NCBI RefSeq assembly: GCF_003149375.1
Contig: NZ_QFWH01000003.1
Coordinates: forward strand, 186,001-250,000
DNA: 64,000 bases
DNA from: Vampirovibrio chlorellavorus
GTDB lineage: Bacteria > Cyanobacteriota > Vampirovibrionia > Vampirovibrionales > Vampirovibrionaceae
Direction of reading: 5' to 3'
The position numbers and the translations under genes were made by a program. The notes under the pieces were generated by a model that saw only the letters and a program-made list of their open reading frames with translations, had not been told where the DNA came from and made no database searches. This document shows positions 1 through 8,871 of this stretch, piece by piece. Position 1 is the stretch's first letter. Each line of letters begins with the position of its first letter.

Positions 1-1100
<1,100 letters not shown>

Positions 1101-1123
1101 TCAGAACTTTCAGAATTTGGGAG

Positions 1124-1152
1124 TGTACATTTTAAATGCCTTTGGGTATAGT
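1124..1152 (+). promoter_or_regulatory. Probable sigma-70-type promoter of tRNA-Ser
   Basis: A -35-like TGTACA (1124-1129) and a -10-like TATAGT (1147-1152) are separated by 17 bp, about 67 nt upstream of the mature tRNA 5' end. The region also separates the tRNA from the divergent ligA gene. The match is by eye to the consensus (4/6 and 5/6). Confidence 0.4.
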
Positions 1153-1218
1153 TTCATCCACAGGTTGTGGAAACGTTTTTTTAAACGCTTCCGTCCCTTC
1201 CCAGGGAAACCCTCTGTT

Positions 1219-1309
1219 GGAGCGGTGTCCGAGTGGTTTAAGGTGCAGTCCTGGAAAGACTGTGTTGGTCTAAAGCCAACCGGGAGTTCGAATCTCCCCC
1301 GCTCCGCCA
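1219..1309 (+). tRNA. tRNA-Ser (anticodon GGA)
   Basis: Class II tRNA with acceptor arms GGAGCGG (1219-1225) and CCGCTCC (1299-1305), discriminator G, and encoded CCA (1307-1309). The anticodon stem CAGTC/GACTG encloses the loop CTGGAAA, giving anticodon GGA, which reads UCC and UCU. A long variable arm (TTGG...CCAA) and the T loop GTTCGAATC are present, as expected for serine. A T-run follows directly after CCA. Confidence 0.97.
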
Positions 1310-1358
1310 CTTTTTTTCGTGTTCGTGTATCCTTCCCTTTTTCTGGGTTCATTCTTTT

Positions 1359-1475
1359 GTCTACCAATTAATGAATTGGTAGACACACCTCGGCAGGTAC
1401 GCCTACTTTAATATGTAGGCTTAATCTGCAAAAACGGCGCGCACGATGGTTATTGATCGGTAGTTGTCGATCAAT
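1359..1475. other. Cluster of three short perfect inverted repeats in a ~410-bp non-coding stretch
   Basis: Downstream of the tRNA (1310-1720) I see no convincing gene. The stretch holds three hairpins in a row. The first has arms GTCTACCAATT/AATTGGTAGAC with a 4-nt loop (1359-1384), the second GCCTAC/GTAGGC with an 8-nt loop (1401-1420), and the third ATTGATCG/CGATCAAT with an 8-nt loop (1452-1475). None is followed by a clear T-tract, so they do not look like ordinary terminators. They could be regulatory sites or part of a structured leader for the gene starting at 1721. Confidence 0.45.
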
Positions 1476-1720
1476 GGTTGATGATCAAGAGTCCAGCTTC
1501 AAGGCTCGTGCTTCAAGTGGAATCCCCTCTAAAAACGCTGTTTCAAATCCCAGTGTGCAAATCCCGGTCTTCAAGTCCAGTGTCCTGGAAGGTACAGGTT
1601 CGAGGGACAGCGCATGGCACCCCATGAAGTCCTTTCCTCTGGCGGCTGATGCGAGAACCGGGCTGGCTGGAACGTCGTCTTTGAATTGGTTTTTCTCTGT
1701 TTGTATCAGGAGGTTTGGCA

Positions 1721-2221
1721 ATGATTACTTTGGGTAACGCGCTTCGGTTTGGGGGACATCATAGTCAGGAGACCCTGCGGACCAGTCGATTCTTGTTGGG
1801 CTCTCCGGTCGCTTCTATTGGCAGCCCCTTTGGTAGCGATGTGTCCCTGTCCTCCAGACGCAGTGAGTCTCTGGAGCGATCCCCCAGAGGGGAGCGGAAA
1901 CCGGCTGTCAGGGGCGAATTAACCAAGCTCGCATATCAACAGGCCATTCACAGTACGCAAGCCTACATGGCCCAAACGCTGAAGCTGGTGAACATGATGA
2001 ACATTGCCGCCATGCAGGGGAAAGAGACCCATCAAAGCCTGCTCACCCGGATTCGCTCTACCGAAATGGACGCTCATGGCGCAGACATGATCCTGAATGA
2101 CCTGAACCGGACCAGTGAGGCCTTTGACGATTTGCAGCAAGACTTGCAGCGGCTGGTGCAAAGTCACCATCAGCTGGTGAAGACCGTGCGGCAGGACCCT
2201 CGCTTTGATCGCAAGGCTTGA
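1721..2221 (+). CDS. Hypothetical protein with helical C-terminal half and N-terminal RFG motif
   Basis: Function not recognised. A perfect AGGAGG at 1708-1713, 7 nt upstream, fixes the ATG at 1721 and yields 166 residues. The first ~65 residues are low-complexity and Ser/Arg/Gly-rich (MITLGNALRFGGHH then SLSSRRSESLERSPRG). Residues ~70-166 look almost entirely alpha-helical and heptad-like (AYMAQTLKLVNMMNIAAMQG, then DLQQDLQRLVQSHHQLVKTV). There is no signal peptide or membrane segment. The LRFGG motif at residues 8-12 resembles the N-terminal motif of the glucan enzymes at 29-42 kb. The strong ribosome-binding site and clean codon use argue for a real gene. Confidence 0.7.
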   Translation: MITLGNALRFGGHHSQETLRTSRFLLGSPVASIGSPFGSDVSLSSRRSESLERSPRGERKPAVRGELTKLAYQQAIHSTQAYMAQTLKLVNMMNIAAMQGKETHQSLLTRIRSTEMDAHGADMILNDLNRTSEAFDDLQQDLQRLVQSHHQLVKTVRQDPRFDRKA

Positions 2222-2889
2222 GGCGATACAGCCTTGCCCAAGGAGGCTTTACTCCCGGGCTTGAGGCACTTGCGCTTTGCTCTGTTCAGGAGTTTGATGC
2301 TCAGGGCCAGTGTATTGGCTGAAGCGTGCAGGTAGGCCTGTGCAAACTTCAAAAAGCGACGGGTGTCTGTAGGAGTGCGAAAACAGTAACCTGAGCCGGA
2401 AAGCCAAGCGCGTTTGCGGCAGCAAACACGTGGATGGGGCTCAAGAGCAGCCTTTTTAAAAAGGGAAAAAGACCCAAAGCCAATGGCTTGAGCCTTTTAG
2501 GGACAAACGAGGTGGTTTATGTGGATTCTATAGGCAGTATGGCCTTGGTTGCCGCACTGGCTCATCCACTGAACAATGGAGTCAAAGAGGCACAGGCACG
2601 GGCTCCTGTAGAAGATGGAGGGTGAAATTCGCCTCAGCGGAACAATGCTTTTTATATTACAGCGCCGGAGGGCCGATCCACGGCCTTTGCAGATCCATTG
2701 ATGGCAGGACTCTTTTCTGAAAAGTCGAACTGAAAATCAACCATTGGGTCGGGGCGGAATTGATCTGCGGATCAATGCAATCGGGGGCCGCCTTTGTCAT
2801 ACTAGGAGTGTAACGAACAAAGCGATGTGGATGGCACTCCGTTCGACATACCCGGGTTCACGCAAACCACAGGGATAAGCGAGGAAGTT
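2222..2889. other. Non-coding stretch, no convincing gene
   Basis: About 670 bp between two plus-strand genes. A possible 63-codon reading frame from 2434 to 2625 has no good ribosome-binding site and no recognisable family. I see no RNA gene, strong terminator or clear promoter here. It may be a decayed gene or a long 5' region for the FlgM-like gene. Confidence 0.35.
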
Positions 2890-3258
2890 ATGGTTGATAG
2901 TATTTCAGGGAAATCCAATCCAATTCAGGACAATGGTCTGCTGAACGTTGATCGGCAGCAGTCCGTGGAGAAAACCAACCTGGAGTCGGCTCGGGAGGGA
3001 CAGTCCGCAGGCCTGGGCAAGCTGCTGGATGAGGCCACCATTTCGGATGAGGCCAGAAAAGCCTATGAAAAGGACAAGGAAGTGATGCGTTTCAGCCGCC
3101 TGGCCCAGCGCATTCAGGTTCCCTTTGATGGCGAAAAAGTGGCCCAAATCAAGAATTTGCTGGATAACGGCAGAATTAACGAGTACCTGCGCAATATCAA
3201 TACGGACGAACTGGCTCAAAGCCTGCTCGATTCCCCGTCCGCCGCTTTTTTGCGCTAG
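2890..3258 (+). CDS. FlgM-like anti-sigma-28 factor
   Basis: Probably binds and inhibits the flagellar sigma factor (sigma-28/FliA). The start is ATG 2890, preceded by GAGGAAG at 2881-2887; a GTG at 2827 in the same frame has no such signal. The protein has 122 residues, slightly longer than usual FlgM (~95-100). The C-terminal half carries the FlgM pattern: ISDEARKAYEKDKE, then EKVAQIKNLLDNGRINEY and a final DELAQSLLDS, equivalent to the R/KV-x-x-I-K-x-x-I-x-x-G-x-Y...LA-x-x-LL signature. The N-terminal half is polar and probably disordered, as in FlgM. No other flagellar gene is next to it, so the role rests on the C-terminal pattern only. Confidence 0.65.
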   Translation: MVDSISGKSNPIQDNGLLNVDRQQSVEKTNLESAREGQSAGLGKLLDEATISDEARKAYEKDKEVMRFSRLAQRIQVPFDGEKVAQIKNLLDNGRINEYLRNINTDELAQSLLDSPSAAFLR

Positions 3259-3494
3259 AACTGCGCGATCGGTTTGGGGCCTCTTTCAGGTAAAGGGGTC
3301 TCAATATCCAAAAAAACTCCTGTGGATTGCCAATAGGCCTCATCGGCAAAGCCGGTTGGGGCCTTTCCTTTTGGCTTAGTTTCTTGGGTTGGTTTCCCGA
3401 TGAGCCGGTTGCCTGAAATCAGGGGGCGCCTGCCTGTTTGAAGATCCTCCATTTGATGGAGCCAACTTGCCCTCAAGGTTTTCCCCCTCCTACC

Positions 3495-3509
3495 GATAAC
3501 CGGGTTATC
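3495..3509. promoter_or_regulatory. Perfect 15-bp palindrome upstream of secreted-protein gene
   Basis: GATAACC-G-GGTTATC lies 36 bp before the start codon at 3545, close to the ribosome-binding site. Position and symmetry suggest an operator or a leader hairpin. No known regulator consensus is claimed. Confidence 0.35.
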
Positions 3510-3544
3510 TGGTCCCCGATCGGTTGAACGAAGGAGTTTACCTG

Positions 3545-4195
3545 ATGCCAAGTCCGTTGGGTTTTAGACATAAAAGCGCCGCTTTGCTTCTGTTGGCCTG
3601 TCTGGTATGGACAGCGGCCCCGGATTTGACCGCCGAAGCCAAAAAGAAGGCTGCCAAGGTAGATCCGGCTGCGCAGGCGGCGGCGGAGGCTGAGGCCAAG
3701 GCGAAGGCCGCTGAAGCGGAGCTGCAAAAAGGACTCACCCCGCTGGCCACTGATTTGACCAGGCTGATGATGCGCATTCAGGGGCGGGGGTTGCTGTCTC
3801 CTGAGGAGGCGGGCAAGCTGGTGGAAATTAAATACAAATTGCTGGACTTGATGGAGCAGTACCCGCAAAACCCCATGTTGGCCAAGCCCCTGTATCAGGC
3901 AGGCACGCTCTTCTCCGAGCGGGAGGCTTATAACGATGCCTTTGAAATGTTTCAATACCTGGCCCAGGGGTACATGAGCAATCCCTACGGGGCCAAGGCC
4001 AAAGGACAAATCCAGATGCTGGAGCGCAAGTTCGGGGCCAATTACTTCTCCGTGGAGATGGCTGCCCCGGTGGCCCCGCCTGCGACCGCTGAAACTCCCC
4101 CGGGCGCCGTTGCCAGTGGGAGTCCCAAAGCACCGGGTACCCCGGTTACGCCAACCACAACGCCACCCGCAGCGCCCGCTGCCCCTAAGAAATGA
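3545..4195 (+). CDS. Secreted/periplasmic hypothetical protein with TPR-like helical core
   Basis: Function not recognised. ATG 3545 is preceded by AAGGAG (3531-3536), giving 216 residues. An N-terminal signal sequence is visible (basic start, hydrophobic AALLLLACLVWTAAP, then a small-residue cleavage region). Next comes a charged Ala/Lys/Glu-rich stretch (residues ~33-65) that is probably a coiled coil. The middle is helical and resembles tetratricopeptide hairpins (LLDLMEQYPQNPMLAKPLYQ, then YNDAFEMFQYLAQGYMSNPY). The C-terminal ~45 residues are Pro/Ala/Thr-rich and look disordered. It may be a YbgF/BamD-like envelope protein, but no family signature is certain. Confidence 0.7.
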   Translation: MPSPLGFRHKSAALLLLACLVWTAAPDLTAEAKKKAAKVDPAAQAAAEAEAKAKAAEAELQKGLTPLATDLTRLMMRIQGRGLLSPEEAGKLVEIKYKLLDLMEQYPQNPMLAKPLYQAGTLFSEREAYNDAFEMFQYLAQGYMSNPYGAKAKGQIQMLERKFGANYFSVEMAAPVAPPATAETPPGAVASGSPKAPGTPVTPTTTPPAAPAAPKK

Positions 4196-4347
4196 TGCTT
4201 CAACGGAGCTTATGTAAAGGATTGTAACGAAGGGGTCAGTCCGCACTTCAGTTTTTTCCAACCCGACACGATACATTCACAAAACAATAAACTTCCCACG
4301 GACAGCACTGATTACCGGAGCCAATTGTCGGAGATCAATCAACCCCA

Positions 4348-4725
4348 ATGACTGTTTTTCATCAGCTTGAATCCCTGCCCATCGCCTACTTGCTGGTGCT
4401 TGGCTGGGTGCTGTGCGCCACGGTGACTGGTAAAATCCTGGGGCGCACGCTGCTGGATTCTACCTCAGGCTCTGTGCAACGGTTGTTGTCCCGTGATGTG
4501 GGTATTGAGCTTACCGCGGACAGTTTGCCCGTTCACGTGTTTGAGAAGGCCATACTGGACAGTCTGAATGTTCAGATTGTGTTTCATTGTATTGGCGATT
4601 TTGCCAGACTGGTGGGGGGATCAACCTTACAGCCGGTCTTGCTGGTCAATCCACGAACGCCTGAACCGTTGTACCCCGAAAGATACTGGAGTGGATGTCC
4701 GCCTGATTGCTGTTCCCGGTTCTAG
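4348..4725 (+). CDS. Small hypothetical protein, one hydrophobic segment (uncertain)
   Basis: Reading frame of 125 codons with a hydrophobic N-terminal segment (YLLVLGWVLCATVTGKIL). The first ~90 codons use third positions much like neighbouring genes. The tail (YWSGCPPDCCSRF) looks non-coding. A GGAG at about 4330 is too far upstream to be a normal ribosome-binding site. It may be a small membrane protein or a degraded gene upstream of the pilin gene. No family was recognised. Confidence 0.3.
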   Translation: MTVFHQLESLPIAYLLVLGWVLCATVTGKILGRTLLDSTSGSVQRLLSRDVGIELTADSLPVHVFEKAILDSLNVQIVFHCIGDFARLVGGSTLQPVLLVNPRTPEPLYPERYWSGCPPDCCSRF

Positions 4726-4864
4726 CGAGCCTAGATTGTTTGGTGGATTTTTGGGCTCAATACAGCCCGGGATTTATCCAAACTGGCGCAAGAACGCTAG
4801 ACTATACAGTAAGTTGGGATTAGGCGTTACATCTTTGACAACATTTTTTGGAGGTATTTGTTTC

Positions 4865-5440
4865 ATGAACCAGTTTAAGCGTCAACAAGGTTTCACTTTG
4901 GCGGAACTGTTAATCTCTCTGGCCATTTTGGGGGTTATTGCCACTTTTACCATTCCTAAAATTCTGACCTCTTCGGCCAACGGGCAGAACACGGCCATCG
5001 CCAAGGAAGTGGCCTCCATGATTTCAGCGGGTTTTTCCACCTACACGCTGAATAACGGGGTGGCCAACACGGTTGCCCCTGGTGACTTGACTCAATATTT
5101 TAACTATGTGTCCACCACCACTTCCGGTACGCCCAGTGCGGCCACCACTGGGCAGGCCTTGCAGACCTGTAGCGCTACCTTGCCCTGCATGCTCCTGCAC
5201 AACGGGGGGGTACTCCAATGGGATACTGCCCAGACCTTGAACGGAACCACCACCACCCACGCGGTTACCTTCAACCTGGATCCCGACGGGGCCGGTGCCC
5301 AGGGACGGATAACCTTCTGGCAGTTCGCCAACGGTCGCTTTACCACCGGTGGTCAACTGGCTGGTATTACGCCACAGTCTTCGGCCATTACCTTAACCAC
5401 CACCACCACCGACCCCAGCTATCTGGCCAACTGGAACTAG
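4865..5440 (+). CDS. Type IV pilin-like / pseudopilin protein
   Basis: Secreted structural subunit of a type IV pilus or a type II secretion pseudopilus. The start is ATG 4865 with GGAGG at 4850-4854 (191 residues). The class III leader is clear: MNQFKRQQG, then FTLAELLISLAILGVIATF. Cleavage by prepilin peptidase is expected after Gly9, with methylation of the new N-terminal Phe and the conserved Glu at mature position 5. After the hydrophobic stem the protein is Thr/Ser/Gly-rich with one Cys pair (LQTCSATLPCMLLHN), typical of the minor pilin/GspH-like fold. It is a lone gene with no pilus assembly genes nearby. A hairpin follows the stop codon. Confidence 0.85.
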   Translation: MNQFKRQQGFTLAELLISLAILGVIATFTIPKILTSSANGQNTAIAKEVASMISAGFSTYTLNNGVANTVAPGDLTQYFNYVSTTTSGTPSAATTGQALQTCSATLPCMLLHNGGVLQWDTAQTLNGTTTTHAVTFNLDPDGAGAQGRITFWQFANGRFTTGGQLAGITPQSSAITLTTTTTDPSYLANWN

Positions 5441-5462
5441 GTTTAAAATACGCCTGAACGGG

Positions 5463-5493
5463 CTCCCTGTATGACAGGGGCCTGTTTTGGCCT
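5463..5493 (+). terminator. Probable terminator after pilin gene
   Basis: An imperfect hairpin (GGCTCCCTG / CAGGGGCC around loop TATGA) is followed by TGTTTTGG, about 20 nt after the pilin stop codon. Confidence 0.45.
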
Positions 5494-5591
5494 TTGTGGG
5501 GTGTCGTGTGTCATTCCGTTTCAGTCATGCGGTGCATTTGTTCGGATTCCGGGAGCGTATCATTGCCTCAGGCATTCCCTCAGGCATTCCC

Positions 5592-6110
5592 TCAGGCAAT
5601 GCCTCCGGCCCGAATGCGCTGGACCAGCCCGGGTACGATCTGGCTTTTGAATCGTTGGACAAGGCTGATCTCCTCAGGCGCTAACCCGACTCCCACCGGG
5701 AGCGCTTGCAAGGGGAGATGGGAGGAAACGGCCTGAGGGCGGGGTCGGTGGAGGGCTGTTGTCAGGGGTTGCCTGAGGGAAAAGGCGTCCGCCGCCCGAT
5801 GAAAGGCCTCCAGCGTTTGATCCAGCCGCTGCAGGGTGGTGTGTTGCCCTGTGGTCTGGGCCAGCTTGCGGGCCACCCGGACCGCCAGATTCATGCGGCA
5901 CCAGTAGGCGATTTCAGGATGGGTCAGGGCGGCTATCATGGCGTGGCGAACATGGTGCCCTCTGGGCAGCGTGGGGCTGTGGCCATGAGGGGCTTGCGCG
6001 TATATTTCCCGAAAGATCTGCGCCGCCCCTGGGCCCATCTGCCGCATCCGCTCCAGGAACTGCTGGGCCTGAGTGGGGCTTGCCGGGGTGTTGTGCGGTC
6101 GGTGGGACAT
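5592..6110 (-). CDS. Hypothetical protein, helical, basic
   Basis: Not recognised. ATG 6110 is preceded by AAAGGAGC, so expression is likely; the product has 172 residues. It is rich in Arg, Gln, Ala and His, with predicted helices throughout (AQQFLERMRQMGPGAAQIF, then MNLAVRVARKLAQTTGQH and TLQRLDQTLEAFHRAADAF). There is no signal peptide or membrane span. Three 12-bp tandem copies of CCTCAGGCATTC lie at its 3' end (5566-5601). A Fur-box-like palindrome with a well-spaced promoter lies about 330 bp upstream at 6429-6457, so the gene may be metal-regulated through a long leader. Confidence 0.6.
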   Translation of the reverse strand: MSHRPHNTPASPTQAQQFLERMRQMGPGAAQIFREIYAQAPHGHSPTLPRGHHVRHAMIAALTHPEIAYWCRMNLAVRVARKLAQTTGQHTTLQRLDQTLEAFHRAADAFSLRQPLTTALHRPRPQAVSSHLPLQALPVGVGLAPEEISLVQRFKSQIVPGLVQRIRAGGIA

Positions 6111-6197
6111 ACAGGCTCCTTTATGGGAAAGGAAGGCGGCACATAGGGAAAGCAGACTGCAAGAAAAGCGGCAGTCAGCCCAAGAGAGACAGGCAGG

Positions 6198-6380
6198 TCA
6201 GGTCATGCCCGCAATTAACTTGAAAGATTGCGTGAAAGCTGATTCGCTGAAAGCGGAGGCCAGCCCCGGCAAGAGATCTCGCGGGCTTGGCTGGATATTC
6301 AGATTGTCCTCACTACGTATATGAAAACCGGGTTCTTTTCTGTGTGAAAAGAAGGCGGGGTTGAATCGGATGGGGGGCAT
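6198..6380 (-). CDS. Possible small protein (60 aa) with N-terminal PPIRF motif
   Basis: Reading frame starting MPPIRFNPAFF inside the leader between the promoter at 6429-6457 and the gene starting at 6110. No strong ribosome-binding site is visible, and codon use is only weakly gene-like. It is listed because its first residues match the PP-x-[VI]-R-F pattern seen at the N-termini of the glucan enzymes in this window. It may equally be an untranslated leader. Confidence 0.25.
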   Translation of the reverse strand: MPPIRFNPAFFSHRKEPGFHIRSEDNLNIQPSPRDLLPGLASAFSESAFTQSFKLIAGMT

Positions 6381-6428
6381 TGCCACACGGCTTGCCCAAA
6401 AGACATATTATTGATCGAATCTGGATCT

Positions 6429-6457
6429 ATCATAGCAAGGTTGAGAATTATTCTCAA
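6429..6457 (-). promoter_or_regulatory. Promoter overlapped by Fur-box-like palindrome
   Basis: On the minus strand, TTGAGA (6457-6452) and TATGAT (6434-6429) are spaced 17 bp apart, a good sigma-70-type promoter. The -35 lies inside the perfect palindrome TTGAGAATTATTCTCAA (6441-6457). Its 7-1-7 core TGAGAAT-T-ATTCTCA closely resembles Fur-family operators. Repressor binding there would block RNA polymerase. The expected transcript runs toward the genes at 6380 and 6110. Confidence 0.5.
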
Positions 6458-6472
6458 GTGGTTTTTCAAAAT

Positions 6473-7402
6473 CTAGGGCGCTTGTGGGAGGGCGCAGGAC
6501 TTGAGTGGTTGCGACTCCAGCTTCCAGCGGACTGTCAGGCGCTTCAGGGTGCCGTCAGCCCGCATGGCCTGAAGGGCCTGATTGACGCTTTGTTTCAGGC
6601 TGTCGGACTGATGGGGGTGGCCGCTTTTGCGAAAAGCCAGTCCGTAAAGCTCCTGGGACAGGGTTTCCGGTAAGCGCCGAACATCGCATCGCTCTGAGAG
6701 CAAGCCATGGAGCAAGGCGTCATCACTGCTCAGGGCCTCTCCCTGTTTGGCGTTAAAGGCGCTCAAGGCCTCGCTAAGGGTGGGGAAGGTTCGGTATCGG
6801 GCCTGTGGAAGGCGGGCTCGAATGGTGGCTTCACTGGTGGTGCCTGCCACCAGCAGGATCGTTTTATGGCGCAGATCGCTCAGGTGTTTTGCCGGGCTGG
6901 CCTTTGGGACGATCACGATCTGTTGGGCCACAAAGTAGGGCTCACTGAAGTCCATCAGTGTGGCCCGTTCGGGGGTAATACTGAGGGTGGCGGCCACCAG
7001 GTCAAGGCTGCCGGTATTCAGGGCCATCAGCCGGGTGGAGGCAAAGACCTGATGGAAACGCACGGCCTCGGCGTTTCCCAGAAGTCGCCGGGTGATTTCT
7101 TTCAGCAGGTCAATATCAAAGCCTTGTGGCCTGCCCTCAGCGCTCAGGTAAGCAAAGGGATGGCTGTTGTAGTGGACCCCCGCCCACAGTTGCCCCCTCT
7201 GCTGAATTTGGGAGAAGGTGGGGGCGCTTTGGCTGTGGGTGCAGGCCATTAAGGCAAAAAGGCCCACGCAGCCAAGCACAAGGAGTGCCGCCGGCATGGC
7301 TGTGCGCAGGACAGTGGCGGCTGCCAGACTGGATGGCCGGTTGTGTTCTCTCATGGTTTTTACCAAAAGCTGTTTCTGCCAAGCGCTGATACGCTGGATC
7401 AC
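6473..7402 (-). CDS. Solute-binding lipoprotein, amino-acid ABC transporter family 3
   Basis: Periplasmic or lipid-anchored substrate-binding protein for a polar amino acid or similar small solute. Near the N-terminus there is a hydrophobic segment ending in the lipobox LMAC. The SBP family 3 fold follows: GQLWAGVHYNSHPFAY, then GRPQGFDIDLLKEITRRLLG, the LMALNTGSLDLVAATLSITP hinge motif and MDFSEPYFVAQQIVIV. The start is GTG 7402, preceded by GGAGG at 9 nt; an internal ATG at 7354 would also keep the signal peptide. No permease or ATPase gene is adjacent, so it either works with a distant transporter or acts as a sensor. Confidence 0.8.
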   Translation of the reverse strand: MIQRISAWQKQLLVKTMREHNRPSSLAAATVLRTAMPAALLVLGCVGLFALMACTHSQSAPTFSQIQQRGQLWAGVHYNSHPFAYLSAEGRPQGFDIDLLKEITRRLLGNAEAVRFHQVFASTRLMALNTGSLDLVAATLSITPERATLMDFSEPYFVAQQIVIVPKASPAKHLSDLRHKTILLVAGTTSEATIRARLPQARYRTFPTLSEALSAFNAKQGEALSSDDALLHGLLSERCDVRRLPETLSQELYGLAFRKSGHPHQSDSLKQSVNQALQAMRADGTLKRLTVRWKLESQPLKSCALPQAP

Positions 7403-7736
7403 AAGTATGGGCCTCCGCCTCCTGCCCCGGCTGGCCGGTCAGTCCAGGGGCCGGGTTGATCGTCTCCGCAACCAGCATATCGCACCTGCCCTGATTCTGA
7501 ACAGCCTTTTGGGTAGACGGTCATTATGATTCCGCTATGATTCCAATCGACAGACTGTCTGGGCTGCCCGCACGTCCGGGGACCTCTTTCGGGTAAATCG
7601 AGACGCCTCCGCATAAAGCGGGCTCAACTTTTGAACGGGTTGGCCGATACTGGATCAGTGCGGCCCGCTTCGGGCGGTAACGGATGTCGACGTTTCAATA
7701 CCTCGTCTCAATGACGAATCTGGAGTTCCTTCGCTT

Positions 7737-8837
7737 GTGAGTTTTATTGGCCCTAACTTCAGACCACCCGGACAGTCGTCCTATCAGTCCCGGGGCCCCG
7801 CCCAGGGGGAGGGACTCCAGTCCACTGGGGGGCCTGCTCATCCGGAGGGCGTCAGTCCGGGGAATTATACCCGGCCCGCAGGGTCGGCTTTGCCTGCCGG
7901 AACTTTGCCTTTGGCGGCCCTGATGGCTGGGAATCTGCCCTTGCCTGCCGAGGACTTGGCCCGATTGCTGCGAAATTTGTTTCAGTTGCCCAAGGACATG
8001 ATTCAGCTGTTGGCCCTGTTGTCGGAGCAGGAACCGGCAGTGGGGCAGGCCTTGCTGGAAGCGCTGGCGCAGGAAGAAGCCAAAGTACCGCTGGAGGCCT
8101 TGCAGGATTTTTTGCAAGGGCGGGTGGATACGGCCCAGCAGAAATTACTGAAACTGTTGCAGGGGAATCCCTCGGCCATGGCGGGCTTGGGGGATGTCGG
8201 CACGCTGATGCAGGGGCTGGGCGAGCTGGCCGATAAAATCAGGCAGGGGCCGCAAGGGACCCTGGATGCCACGGTCACCCTGTACCTGCCCTTTTACCCA
8301 TTGCATCCGCCGCAAGCCTTTACCCTGCGCTTTGAAACCCCGGAGGAAGGGGCTGAAGGGCGATCCGAATCGGTTGAGCCCCAACTGGTGGTGTATGTGG
8401 AGACCCTGACTCTGGGCGCCTTTCGGGCGGTGATTTTGCCGGACGCCGACAAGCCTGCCGGTCATTGGCAGGCCGTGATGTCGCACGAGGCCGCAGCGGG
8501 GCCTTACCTGCAAGCCATTGAAACGGGTCTGCAAGAAGCCGCTTCGGGTTCAATGCCCATTCGTTTGCTGTTCGCCCCCAACGCCAGTGAGCGCAATGCT
8601 CAGGGGGGCAAGGGTGACCCGGTGACTACGGAGGCAGCCTCTTCTCAGGGTTCAGTAAATCAGCGTTCGATAAATCAGCCTGCTTCTGATGGGGGAGGGT
8701 CCGCTGGCCGACAGTCGGTGGGCTTGCACCCGGCGGGGGGCGTCTCCGTGCTGGCCATTCAGGTGGCCTATCTGCTGATTCGGGTCATTCTGGAGCTGGA
8801 CAATCGCAATGCCCTGCTGAATGCAGGAAGTGCTTAA
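7737..8837 (+). CDS. Hypothetical protein, Pro/Gly-rich N-terminus, helical middle
   Basis: Not recognised. GTG 7737 is preceded by GGAG at 7722-7725 (366 codons). Residues 1-55 are Pro/Gly/Ser-rich (MSFIGPNFRPPGQSSYQSRG). Residues ~60-150 are Leu/Gln-rich helices (LAALMAGNLPLPAEDLARLL). Residues ~170-290 look like a mixed alpha/beta domain (DATVTLYLPFYPLHPPQAFT, LVVYVETLTLGAFRAVILP). After a polar linker, the last ~25 residues form a hydrophobic helix (VSVLAIQVAYLLIRVILEL). The architecture is loosely reminiscent of flagellar hook-length control proteins (FliK), but I do not see the FliK C-terminal signature. It converges on obgE. Confidence 0.65.
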   Translation: MSFIGPNFRPPGQSSYQSRGPAQGEGLQSTGGPAHPEGVSPGNYTRPAGSALPAGTLPLAALMAGNLPLPAEDLARLLRNLFQLPKDMIQLLALLSEQEPAVGQALLEALAQEEAKVPLEALQDFLQGRVDTAQQKLLKLLQGNPSAMAGLGDVGTLMQGLGELADKIRQGPQGTLDATVTLYLPFYPLHPPQAFTLRFETPEEGAEGRSESVEPQLVVYVETLTLGAFRAVILPDADKPAGHWQAVMSHEAAAGPYLQAIETGLQEAASGSMPIRLLFAPNASERNAQGGKGDPVTTEAASSQGSVNQRSINQPASDGGGSAGRQSVGLHPAGGVSVLAIQVAYLLIRVILELDNRNALLNAGSA

Positions 8838-8871
8838 CCCGGGTTCCGGCGAGGCTTGTAAGAAGTGCCTT

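Noticed and set aside
1374-1440. Stretch resembling the D-arm of tRNA-Leu (AATTGGTAGAC)
   Set aside because: No acceptor stem, anticodon stem or T-arm can be folded; the sequence belongs to a perfect palindrome.
2434-2625. 63-codon reading frame
   Set aside because: No good ribosome-binding site, no family and no neighbour support.
3473-4276. 267-codon reading frame opposite the secreted TPR-like gene
   Set aside because: Gly/Arg-rich antisense shadow; the plus-strand gene has a signal peptide and a ribosome-binding site.
5566-5601. Three tandem 12-bp copies of CCTCAGGCATTC
   Set aside because: Too short and without spacers, so not a CRISPR array; a small tandem duplication at the gene's end.
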